From NCBI GenBank assembly GCA_031276175.1, contig JAISNP010000109.1:20208-84207 (forward strand): a DNA stretch of 64,000 nucleotides, in the 5' to 3' direction. The notes under the pieces are model-generated. The model searched no databases. It was not told the DNA's origin and saw only the letters and a list, made by a program, of their open reading frames with translations. A program made the position numbers and the translations under genes. Positions 18,593 to 26,753 of the stretch are shown piece by piece. The first letter of the stretch is position 1, and each line of letters opens with the position of its first letter. The DNA is from Tannerella sp. Lineage in GTDB: Bacteria > Bacteroidota > Bacteroidia > Bacteroidales > Tannerellaceae.

Positions 18593-19507
18593 ATGAACAA
18601 AAAAATTACCTTTTCACTACTCGGCATACTTCTCGTTGCAAGTATGTCGGCTCAGGTCAAAACCTGTCACCTGAACATCAGCGGCGGAAACTACAAAGGC
18701 GCTCCGGTTCCGGACTACACGCGCTGGTACTACTTCTCCTTCGCACAGGGCGACACCATCGGCTCGAGCGCGGCCGTACTCACCGACGTCGGCTCCTCAC
18801 GGGCAGGCGCCGAAGTAATCGACGAAGCCTGGAAGGCGCGCACCGACTGGGACATCGCCTTCCACGCCTGCGACATCCGTACCAACGGCGGCGACGCAGG
18901 CAGCGGACAGGCCGGGGCGCTGCTTGTCGCAGACACGTCGAGCGCCGCGCCCCTCGCCGACGTCTTCGCCGCCCTCCACGAAGCGCCCGCCGCACAATAT
19001 GCGCCGGACGAACTCCTGACCGGGACGTTTATCTTCGGAATGGAATTCATGCCGCCCCTGCGCGCCACGCAACTCCTTGCCTCGGCTGCCGCCCACGGAT
19101 GGGCAACCGTCGGCATGGAAGGAAGCGCCGAAAGTCCGAGGATCATCGTATTCAAAACAGCCGGCGGCGAGTACGTCAAGGTACATCTGAAAAAATTTGT
19201 CGACGCCGACGGCAACCCCGGTTTCATCGAATTCGACTACGCCTCCATTCCCCCCGCAGAAGGCATGGGGATTGAAACGCCCCCCGCAGCAGCCGCCACC
19301 GTATATTCCGCCGACGGCGCGCTGTATGTCGACGCCGCCGGACGGACGGACGTGTATGTGTACACCGTTTCCGGTGCCCTTGCCGCACATGTGCGCGTAC
19401 AGGCCGGGCGGACGCCCATACCCGTGCAAGCCCCGACGGAAGGCGTGTATATCGTAAAAACCGTTTCAGACGGCGCGGTATCCACGCAGAAAGTAGTTTT
19501 GAAATAA
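18593..19507 (+). CDS. HmuY-like protein with T9SS C-terminal sorting domain
   Basis: 304 residues. A cleavable signal peptide without lipobox (MNKKITFSLLGILLVASMSA) is followed by an HmuY-type domain at about residues 30-215 that repeats the hmuY motifs: RWYYFSFAQGD, WKARTDWDIAFHACDIRTNG and YVKVHLKKF. The last 70 residues read as a type A T9SS sorting domain: VYVYTVSGALAAHV, GVYIVK and a terminal KVVLK. The protein should therefore cross the outer membrane through the T9SS and be released or attached to surface polysaccharide, unlike the lipoprotein HmuY beside it. It lies 39 bp after hmuY. Confidence 0.85.
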   Translation: MNKKITFSLLGILLVASMSAQVKTCHLNISGGNYKGAPVPDYTRWYYFSFAQGDTIGSSAAVLTDVGSSRAGAEVIDEAWKARTDWDIAFHACDIRTNGGDAGSGQAGALLVADTSSAAPLADVFAALHEAPAAQYAPDELLTGTFIFGMEFMPPLRATQLLASAAAHGWATVGMEGSAESPRIIVFKTAGGEYVKVHLKKFVDADGNPGFIEFDYASIPPAEGMGIETPPAAAATVYSADGALYVDAAGRTDVYVYTVSGALAAHVRVQAGRTPIPVQAPTEGVYIVKTVSDGAVSTQKVVLK

Positions 19508-19558
19508 AACGCGCCCTGCCGGTCGCAACCCGGCAACGTCGAAAAGCAAGTATTTATT

Positions 19559-19648
19559 GAAACACGGAAGCCCCGTGTACGCAAAGGGTGATTCGCCGAA
19601 GCGAATCGTCAAGCCAAACCCTCCGTATACGCACTGCTTCCGTGTTTC
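19559..19648 (+). other. long imperfect inverted repeat inside the hmu operon
   Basis: GAAACACGGAAGC (19559-19571) is the exact reverse complement of GCTTCCGTGTTTC (19636-19648). Inside are a weaker GGG/CCC and TACG/CGTA pairing and a perfect GATTCGC-cgaa-GCGAATC stem-loop. The whole could fold into a long hairpin of about 90 nt in mRNA between the sorting-tailed hmuY-like gene and hmuS. Confidence 0.65.
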
Positions 19649-19659
19649 GCGCATTATCC

Positions 19660-19722
19660 GGAAACCTTTCGGGAACTCCCGGAAAACTCCGGGGAGTTCC
19701 CGAAAAGCGTCCGGCAAGGCAA
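19660..19722 (+). repeat. three degenerate 21-bp repeats with an internal 14-bp stem
   Basis: Units at 19660, 19681 and 19702 all begin GGAAA or GAAAA and are exactly 21 bp apart. TTTCGGGAACTCCC (19667-19680) pairs perfectly with 19692-19705. This small array shares its period with the larger arrays elsewhere in the window. Confidence 0.55.
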
Positions 19723-19737
19723 AAGAGGCCTCTTTTT
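19721..19737 (+). terminator. palindrome with T-run before hmuS
   Basis: AAAAGAGGCCTCTTTT is a perfect 16-bp palindrome followed by a further T. It resembles a short bidirectional intrinsic terminator or attenuator 50 bp upstream of hmuS. Because the loop would be nearly absent, its efficiency is doubtful; partial termination could lower hmuS-V relative to hmuRY. Confidence 0.35.
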
Positions 19738-19786
19738 AATCCTCGTCATCTTATAATAATCACGAAAGAACGAATCACAGGAGAAT

Positions 19787-22700
19787 ATGAAAACAGGAAA
19801 AAAACGAATTATTATATCGGCGGTCGCGTGCATCGCCGCGCTGTGCATCTGGGTGGTGTGGGAACGCACGGCTTCCGCCACGCGAATCGCGCTGGTGAAC
19901 TTCCAGCCGTTTCAGACGTCGAGCATCGTCAAGTCGAACGACGACCCGTTTGTGCGCTACGACGCCGTTCCCCTCGAAGAGACGGCGAAGCTCGGCCGCT
20001 ACGACTTTATGCTGGCCTTCGGCATGGGCCTGCAAATGACGGTCGAACAGCGCGCCGCCATCCGGGAGATGGCCGACCGAGGGCTGCCCGTCTACGTCTA
20101 CGGCGCCACTTCGCCCGAAAACAACATCTGCAACCTCGACAGCGCGGACATGCAGTGCATCGGCGACTACCTGAACCACGGCAACAAACGCAACTACCGG
20201 AGCCTCGCCCGATACGTCCGGCAGCGCATCGACGGAAAGCGGTTTTTCGTCAACGCGCCCGACACGGCCTTCCGAAGCGCCTCCGACGTGCTTTATCATC
20301 TGGACGAAAACGTAGCCTTTGCGCAGGTGGCCGACTACGAAGCGTATCTTAAGGAAAACGGTTTCTACACGCCCTCCGCGCCGCGGATTGCCGTCGTCGG
20401 AGGGCTGAACGATCCTTTCGGCGGAAACCGCGACAATATAGACAGCCTGATTGTCGCCCTCCAGCGTGACGGGATGAACGTCTATCCCGTGCTTTCGTTC
20501 ATGAAACGCCTGGATTTCCTGCGGGATATACAGCCCGACGCCGTGATTTACTTTGCGCACGGACGGATGGTGATGGGGCAGGCCGACGAGGCCGTCGAAT
20601 GGCTTAAGGCGCGCAACATCCCCGTTTTTGCCCCGCTCTCGCTCCTGCAGACTAAGGAGGAATGGGAAGCCGACGCGATGGGCATGTTCGGGGGATTCAT
20701 GTCGCAAAGCATCGTCATGCCCGAACTCGACGGGGCGATTTATCCCTACGTGCTGAATGTGCAGGAAACAGACCGCGACGGGCTGTACCTCTTCAAGGCG
20801 ATACCCGAACGGCTGCATACGTTTACGCAGATTGTAAAAAACTTCGTCGCCCTGAAACAAAAGCGCAATGCCGACAAGAAGATTGCGGTGTATTACTTTA
20901 AGGGCGCCGGGCAATCCACCCTCGCCGCGCAGGGATTAGAAACGGTTCCCGCGCTGTACAACTTCCTGAAAAGGCTTCAGGCGGAGGGCTACCGGGTGGA
21001 CGGACTGCCTGCCGACGTCCGCAGTTTCGAGAAACTGCTGATGACGCAGGGCGCCGTCCTCAGCCCTTATGCCGAGGGCGCGTTCGACGATTTCATTGCG
21101 CACGGGCAGCCGGCGACGGTCGAAAAGGCGGAGTACGAATCGTGGGTAGCCCGCTCGCTGCCGGAAGCGCTTTATGACGACGTGGTGCGCGCATACGGCG
21201 AAGCGCCGGGCAGCTACATGGCCGTCCGGCAGGACGACCGCGACTTCATCGCCGTAGCCCGCATTCGGCTGGGCAACATCGCGCTGCTTCCACAGCCGAT
21301 GGCCGGAACGGGTAGCGACGCCTTTGCCGTGGTGCACGGCACGCGCTCCGCTCCGCCGCATCCCTACATCGCTTCTTACCTCTGGACGCAGCACGACTTC
21401 AAAGCCGACGCCATCCTGCATTTCGGTACCCACGGGAGCCTCGAATTTACGCCGCAGAAGCAGGTAGCCCTTAGCGGCAACGACTGGCCGGACTGCCTCG
21501 TGGGCGCCGTGCCGCATTTCTACTACTATACCATCGGGAATGTCGGCGAAAGCATGATGGCCAAACGACGCGCCTATGCCGCGACCGTCTCCTACCTCAC
21601 CCCGCCTTTCACGGAAAGCCGGATGCGCGGACAGTTTAAGGCTTTGCAGGACAAAATACGCGCCCTGCACGCCGCCGCCGAAAACCGCCGCCCCGCCGCC
21701 GCCCTCGAAGTGAAGAAAATCGCAGTAGCGATGGGGTTGCACCGCGACCTTCGGCTGGACAGTGCGCTGACCGTGCCGTATTCCGACGACGACGTGGCAC
21801 GCATCGAAAACTTTGCCGAAGAGATTGCAAACGAAAAGATGACCGGGCAGCTTTACACGTCGGGCGTACCCTACGACGACGCGAAGATCCGCTCCACCGT
21901 GCTTGCCGTCAGCGCCGACCCCATTGCATACGGCCTTGCCGCGCTCGACCGCCTGCGCGGGACGGTGGACGACGAACAGTTGAAGAACAAACCGCTTTTC
22001 ACGCAAAACTACCTCGTCCCGGCGCAGCAGCTTGTCGGGCGTATACTGGACGGCGTCCGTGCCGACGACGAATTGATATGCGCCGTAGCCCGTATCACTC
22101 CCGACGAACTGCGCGAAGCCAAAACCATCCTCGCCCCCGTCCGGCGCGCGATGCCGTCGGGCATGTCTGCCGGCAGCGCGCCTTCCGCCTCCACCGGCGC
22201 GGCAGGGGGAAAGAAACCCTCCTCCGGCGGCGGCCACCCCTCGTGGATACCGAAGATAGGGAAACGGCCTGCCGAAACGACTTCCTCCGCGCCGGCGACG
22301 CCCGACACCGCGAAAACGACGCCCGCCATGCCGCCCGCCGTCCCTCAACCTCCCGCATACACCGCCGAGCAGAAAGCTCGCGCCCGCGCCGTATCGGAGG
22401 TCGAACGCGCCGTTCGCTACGTGACGGCCTGTAAAAAAGCGCTGGAAGAAAGTCCCGAACAGGAGCTTCGCTCGCTCCTGAACGCCCTCGCCGGCGGATA
22501 CGTAGCCCCCTCGTCCGGCGGCGACGCCGTGGCGAATCCGAACGCCCTGCCCACCGGACGCAACCTCTATGCCGTCAACGCCGAGGCGACGCCCTCCGAA
22601 ACGGCCTGGGACAAGGGCGTAGCGCTCGTCGACGCCCTGCTGGAACAGTACAAAAAGCAGCACGGCGATTATCCCCGCAAGGTCAGCTACACGTTCTGGA

Positions 22701-24046
22701 GCAGCGAATTTATCGAAAGCGAAGGCGTCACCGTTGCGCAGGCGCTCTATATGCTGGGCGTGGAGCCGGTGCGCGACAGCTACGGGCGCGTGTCCGACCT
22801 GCAACTCATCCCCTCCTCCCGGCTGGCGCGACCGCGCATAGACATCGTCGTGCAAACGTCGGGACAGTTCAGGGATTTGGCAGCCTCCCGCCTTGCCCTC
22901 ATAAGCCGCGCGGTCGAAATGGCGGCCTCCGCCGGCGACGACGACGCGGGCAACTTCGTTGCCGCCGGCGCCGTAGATACCGAGCGGCTGCTGGTCGAGC
23001 AGGGCGTCCCGCCGAAAGCGGCGCGCGAGATGTCGCTGCACAGAATCTTCGGCGGCGTCAACGGCATGTACGGAACGAACATACAGGGCATGGTAACGGC
23101 GGGCGACCGCTGGGAGACCGAACAGGAAATTGCCGATACCTACATCCGCAACATGGGCGCCGTATACGGCAGCGATAAAAGCTGGGGGCAGTATCACGAC
23201 GGGCTGCTGCGCGCCGTGCTCCGGCATACCGACGTCGTCGTCCAGCCGCGCCAGAGCAATACCTGGGGCGCGCTCAGCCTCGACCACGTCTACGAATTTA
23301 TGGGCGGCCTCAACCTGGCCGTCCGGCAGGTGACGGGCAAAGACCCCGACGCCTGGTTTGCCGACTACCGCAACCGCAACCACGTCCGGATGCAGGAACT
23401 GAAAGAGGCCATCGGGGTGGAAGCGCGCGCCACCGTCTTCAACCCGGCCTATATCCGCGAAGTAATGAAAGGCAACGCTTCGAGCGCGGCGCAAATCACC
23501 GAAGTAGTGACGAACACCTACGGTTGGAACGTGATGAAGCCGGACGTAATCGACCGGGAGATGTGGGACAAGTTGTACGACGTATACGTAAAAGACGAAT
23601 ACGCCCTTGGGACGGAAGACTTTTTCAGGCGCGAAAACCCCTTCGCCCTTCAGGAAATCACAGCCGTGATGCTCGAAACGGCACGTAAAGGCATGTGGCA
23701 GGCCGGCGAACAGCAGTTGCGCGACATCGCCGACCTGCATGTCCGTCTGGTGGATGAATTCGGCCCGTCCGCCTCCGGCTTTTCCGGCGGGAACGCCCGG
23801 TTGCAGGACTTCATCGCCCGCAACGCCGACCCGCAGGCCGCAGGCGAATACCGTCAACAGCTGCGAAAAATGCAGACCTCCGCTCCCGACGACGACACGC
23901 AGCGTGGGCTTACGCTGAAAAAAGACGGCGACGCGCAGCCCGGCGACGACGGGAAAGGCGTGCCGAACGGCGCGTACATCGTTCCGGCCATACTTGTCCT
24001 GTTTGTCGTCCTGCTGGCGCTCCTGCGGAAAAAAAGGAAGGGTTGA
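19787..24046 (+). CDS. hmuS: HmuS, membrane-anchored CobN/BchH-like chelatase
   Basis: 1419 residues. One N-terminal transmembrane helix (about 5-24) and one C-terminal helix (VPAILVLFVVLLALLRKKRKG) bracket a large domain of the cobaltochelatase CobN/magnesium chelatase H family, probably placed in the periplasm. The family motif FGTHGSLEFTPQKQ occurs near residue 545. A Pro/Ser/Ala linker at about 785-865 separates the two halves. CobN proteins insert metal into tetrapyrroles; in Hmu systems the homologue is thought to act in the reverse sense, taking iron from heme. That role is known only from the family and context. hmuT follows after 3 bp. Confidence 0.9.
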   Translation: MKTGKKRIIISAVACIAALCIWVVWERTASATRIALVNFQPFQTSSIVKSNDDPFVRYDAVPLEETAKLGRYDFMLAFGMGLQMTVEQRAAIREMADRGLPVYVYGATSPENNICNLDSADMQCIGDYLNHGNKRNYRSLARYVRQRIDGKRFFVNAPDTAFRSASDVLYHLDENVAFAQVADYEAYLKENGFYTPSAPRIAVVGGLNDPFGGNRDNIDSLIVALQRDGMNVYPVLSFMKRLDFLRDIQPDAVIYFAHGRMVMGQADEAVEWLKARNIPVFAPLSLLQTKEEWEADAMGMFGGFMSQSIVMPELDGAIYPYVLNVQETDRDGLYLFKAIPERLHTFTQIVKNFVALKQKRNADKKIAVYYFKGAGQSTLAAQGLETVPALYNFLKRLQAEGYRVDGLPADVRSFEKLLMTQGAVLSPYAEGAFDDFIAHGQPATVEKAEYESWVARSLPEALYDDVVRAYGEAPGSYMAVRQDDRDFIAVARIRLGNIALLPQPMAGTGSDAFAVVHGTRSAPPHPYIASYLWTQHDFKADAILHFGTHGSLEFTPQKQVALSGNDWPDCLVGAVPHFYYYTIGNVGESMMAKRRAYAATVSYLTPPFTESRMRGQFKALQDKIRALHAAAENRRPAAALEVKKIAVAMGLHRDLRLDSALTVPYSDDDVARIENFAEEIANEKMTGQLYTSGVPYDDAKIRSTVLAVSADPIAYGLAALDRLRGTVDDEQLKNKPLFTQNYLVPAQQLVGRILDGVRADDELICAVARITPDELREAKTILAPVRRAMPSGMSAGSAPSASTGAAGGKKPSSGGGHPSWIPKIGKRPAETTSSAPATPDTAKTTPAMPPAVPQPPAYTAEQKARARAVSEVERAVRYVTACKKALEESPEQELRSLLNALAGGYVAPSSGGDAVANPNALPTGRNLYAVNAEATPSETAWDKGVALVDALLEQYKKQHGDYPRKVSYTFWSSEFIESEGVTVAQALYMLGVEPVRDSYGRVSDLQLIPSSRLARPRIDIVVQTSGQFRDLAASRLALISRAVEMAASAGDDDAGNFVAAGAVDTERLLVEQGVPPKAAREMSLHRIFGGVNGMYGTNIQGMVTAGDRWETEQEIADTYIRNMGAVYGSDKSWGQYHDGLLRAVLRHTDVVVQPRQSNTWGALSLDHVYEFMGGLNLAVRQVTGKDPDAWFADYRNRNHVRMQELKEAIGVEARATVFNPAYIREVMKGNASSAAQITEVVTNTYGWNVMKPDVIDREMWDKLYDVYVKDEYALGTEDFFRRENPFALQEITAVMLETARKGMWQAGEQQLRDIADLHVRLVDEFGPSASGFSGGNARLQDFIARNADPQAAGEYRQQLRKMQTSAPDDDTQRGLTLKKDGDAQPGDDGKGVPNGAYIVPAILVLFVVLLALLRKKRKG

Positions 24047-24049
24047 GGT

Positions 24050-24757
24050 ATGGAAGAGGTCGTCACGATACTGCTTTTTTTCATACTGGTAAACTGCCTG
24101 TTCAAGCTCAGCTTCTGGAAATGGTGGCAGGCGGCGGCGTTCGGCCTCGTCTGCGCCCTCTTTGTAGTCGGCAGTTGCCGGTGGGCGATTTTGCAGTCCA
24201 AAACGCAGCTGGCCGACTTGCTCCGCAATGCGGGGGCGATGCAGGATGCGGCCGTGTGGGTGACGGTGGAGTCGGCCGTCTGCTTTGCGTTCTGCTTTGC
24301 GAGGCTGCGCGAGGTATTCGGGCGTCCGCACAGGGCGAGGCTGCGCGTGTTGCACGCATATCCGGGGCTGCTCGTGTTCCCGGCGCTGTTTTATCTTCAG
24401 ACGCAGGCCGTTTTTCATTTGCCGGGCACGGATTTTATGGTTGTATCAACCCTGCTGGCCGCCTTTGTTTTCGCTGCCGTCCCCCTGTCGGCAGCCCTGC
24501 TCAGGCGGATGTATCCCGACGAGGCGCTCCGGCTTGAGGCGCATTTTCTCGTCAGCCTGTTCGTATGTATCACCGGACTGATTGCGACCGTGAACGGGAA
24601 CGTCGCGTATGCCGCCGTCGAACAGTCGTCGGACGCCGGGGCGATGCTGCTCACGCTCGGCCTTTTTGCCCTGTTTTTCGCGGCGGGCGTCTTAATCCAC
24701 AAATACAAATGGAGGTTCGGGAAATCCCGGAACTCCGGCACATTCATTCACAAGTAA
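24050..24757 (+). CDS. hmuT: HmuT, integral membrane protein of the hmu operon
   Basis: 235 residues, mostly hydrophobic, with about six predicted helices (for example TILLFFILVNCLFKLSFW at the N-terminus and LLTLGLFALFFAAGVLI near the end). No catalytic motif is recognised. The assignment comes from its fixed place between the CobN-like hmuS and the ExbB-like hmuU in Hmu operons. It may form part of a membrane complex that energises or supports HmuS; function is unknown. Confidence 0.7.
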   Translation: MEEVVTILLFFILVNCLFKLSFWKWWQAAAFGLVCALFVVGSCRWAILQSKTQLADLLRNAGAMQDAAVWVTVESAVCFAFCFARLREVFGRPHRARLRVLHAYPGLLVFPALFYLQTQAVFHLPGTDFMVVSTLLAAFVFAAVPLSAALLRRMYPDEALRLEAHFLVSLFVCITGLIATVNGNVAYAAVEQSSDAGAMLLTLGLFALFFAAGVLIHKYKWRFGKSRNSGTFIHK

Positions 24758-24771
24758 TATATTATGACATT

Positions 24772-25374
24772 ATGGAGATAATTACAAAAGCTTTGTTTTG
24801 GGTAGCCAACAGCCTGCTGATTCCGGACATTCTTATTCTGCTGGCGCTGTTTTTCCGTTCCCTGCTGCTGACCGGGAGTTTTTATAACCAGTACATGGTG
24901 AAGCGCAAAAACGACAGGGCGCTGGGCGATAAAATCAAGCGGCTGACGCCCGCCGGCATCGCGGAGCTGAAAGCCGCCTTGCCTGCAAGAGACGACTCCC
25001 TGTTCGTCAAATACCTTCGCGACCTGCTCACCTCCCCTCCGGGCGAGGCGTATGCCGACTTTCTCATTTCCGGCTTCGAAAACGAGGCGGGTAAAGACCT
25101 GTCCCTCTCCCGCATCCTGACCAAGATAGGGCCGGTGCTCGGACTGATCGGCACCTTGATTGCGATGAGTCCCGCGCTGGTCGGGCTTTCCGCCGGCGAC
25201 ATCGGCGGGATGGCATACCACATGCAGGTCGTGTTCGCCACCACGGTCATCGGGCTGGTCATAAGCGCCGTCGGGCTGGTTACCCTCCAATTCAAGCAAC
25301 GCTGGTATGCAAAGGAGGCCGACAGCCTCGAATACGTATCCCGCATACTCACGCTCAACCCCTCCGGGATATGA
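24772..25374 (+). CDS. hmuU: HmuU, MotA/TolQ/ExbB-type proton channel protein
   Basis: 200 residues from the ATG at 24772, which opens MEIITKALFWVANSLLIPDI; the ORF-track start inside hmuT is not needed. Three transmembrane helices lie at about 15-35, 120-145 and 160-185. The ILTKIGPVLGLIGTLIAMSPAL stretch is the conserved MotA/TolQ/ExbB segment. It should couple proton flow to work on a partner, by analogy with ExbB-ExbD, and the partner is probably HmuV. Its stop overlaps the hmuV start (ATGA), which implies translational coupling. Confidence 0.85.
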   Translation: MEIITKALFWVANSLLIPDILILLALFFRSLLLTGSFYNQYMVKRKNDRALGDKIKRLTPAGIAELKAALPARDDSLFVKYLRDLLTSPPGEAYADFLISGFENEAGKDLSLSRILTKIGPVLGLIGTLIAMSPALVGLSAGDIGGMAYHMQVVFATTVIGLVISAVGLVTLQFKQRWYAKEADSLEYVSRILTLNPSGI

Positions 25375-25715
25375 AAAAGCCCTCCCGACGCAAAAACAGG
25401 CTCACGGCCGAAGACGATTCCGATCCCCTGAGCGTAGCAGTCAACCTCTTCGACGTGGCGATGGTCTTTGCCGTGGCGCTGGTGGTAGCCACGGTGATGC
25501 ACCTGAACATGACGGAAGTCTTTACGCAGGAAGACTTCACCGTCGTAAAGAATCCGGGGAAAGAAAACATGGAAATCATCACCCGTGAAGGCGGCAAAGT
25601 AAGCCGGTACACGCCGTCGGACAATCCCTCCACCGGCAAAAAAGGCAAACGTGTCGGCATAGCCTACGAACTGGAGAACGGGGAAATCATCTACGTACCG
25701 GAAACGGAGAAGTAA
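25371..25715 (+). CDS. hmuV: HmuV, DUF2149-family protein
   Basis: 114 residues with one transmembrane segment (about 22-42, VNLFDVAMVFAVALVVATVM) preceded by a basic N-terminus and followed by a periplasmic domain ending KGKRVGIAYELENGEIIYVP. The topology resembles ExbD/TolR, and DUF2149 proteins are the usual neighbours of the ExbB-like HmuU. It overlaps hmuU by 4 bp and ends the hmu operon. Confidence 0.85.
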   Translation: MKKPSRRKNRLTAEDDSDPLSVAVNLFDVAMVFAVALVVATVMHLNMTEVFTQEDFTVVKNPGKENMEIITREGGKVSRYTPSDNPSTGKKGKRVGIAYELENGEIIYVPETEK

Positions 25716-25838
25716 CGGGGAAAAGCGGGGATGCGCGCACGGCAAAAACGCCGGACAGCATTGCCCCGCCGCACGGGACGGGGGAGTTTGTCGCACGGGA
25801 CACTCCGCGGAGGCAAATTCAACGGAATTTTTCGTGCC

Positions 25839-26659
25839 GGAGGTTCCGGGAACAAAAATGCTCGGGGAAATTTTCGTCCCGGAGGTTCCGGGAACAAAAA
25901 TGCTCAGGGAATTTTTCGTGCCGGAGGTTCCGGGAACAAAAATGCTCAGGGAAATTTTCATGCCGGAGGTTCCGGGAACAAAAATGCTCGGGGAAATTTT
26001 CGTGCCGGAGGTTCCGGGAACAAAAATGCTCAGGGAAATTTTCGTCCCGGAGGTTCCGGGAACAAAAATGCTCGGGGAAATTTTCGTCCCGGAGGTTCCG
26101 GGAACAAAAATGCTCGGGGAAATTTTCGTCCCGGAGGTTCCGGGAACAAAAATGCTCGGGGAATTTTTCATGCCGGAGGTTCCGGGGACAAAATTGCTCA
26201 AGAAATTTTTCATGCCGAAGGTTCCGGGGACAAAATTGCTCAAGAAATTTTTCATGCCGGAGGTTCCGGGGACAAAATTGCTCAAGAAATTTTTCATGCC
26301 GGAGGTTCCGGGGACAAAATTGCTCAAGAAATTTTTCGCTCCGAAGGTTCCGGAGACAAAATTGCTCAAGAAATTTTTCGCTCCGAAGGTTCCATGGACA
26401 AAATTGCTCAAGAAATTTTTCATCTCGGAGGTTCCGGGAACAAAAATGCTCAGGGAAATTTTCGTCCCGGAGGTTCCGGGAACAAAAATGCTCGGGGAAA
26501 TTTTCGTCCCGGAGGTTCCGGGAACAAAAATGCTCAGGGAAATTTTCGTCCCGGAGGTTCCGGGAACAAAAATGCTCAAGAAATTTTGTGTGCCGAAGTC
26601 TCCGGGAACAAAAATGCTCTGGAAATTTTATGTGCCGAAGTCTCCGGGAACAAAAATGC
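25839..26659 (+). repeat. 42-bp tandem repeat, 20 copies
   Basis: Units of the form GGAGGTTCCGGGAACAAAAA followed by TGCTCGGGGAAATTTTCGTC and two more bases start every 42 bp from 25839 (25881, 25923 and so on to 26637) with no indel. Copies 9-14 form a subtype with GGGACAAAATTGCTCAAGAA; copies 19-20 are more diverged. Each unit contains GTTCC-G-GGAAC. Because 42 is a multiple of 3, several frames stay open on both strands, which explains the long ORFs in the track. There is no promoter-linked start and no homology, so I treat it as non-coding. It fills the gap between the 3' ends of hmuV and the MATE gene. Confidence 0.95.
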
Positions 26660-26753
26660 GCATAGAAGTCGGAAAAAACAAAAGATTTTTCACCGGATCG
26701 CGTCCGGTAATTCCGCTAATCCCGCTCCGGTACGCCGCGATAGGGCGCGCGCT

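Noticed and set aside
20936-24418. 1160-residue minus-strand ORF
   Set aside because: Lies antisense to hmuS, which has clear CobN motifs; long antisense frames are expected in GC-rich genes.
24882-26579. 565-residue minus-strand ORF with SIFVPGTSGTK repeats
   Set aside because: Antisense to hmuU and hmuV after the array, no promoter and no homology; the repeat is equally open in other frames.
25839-26659. CRISPR array
   Set aside because: Repeats are directly adjacent with no unique spacers, and no cas genes are in the window. The same holds for the other arrays.
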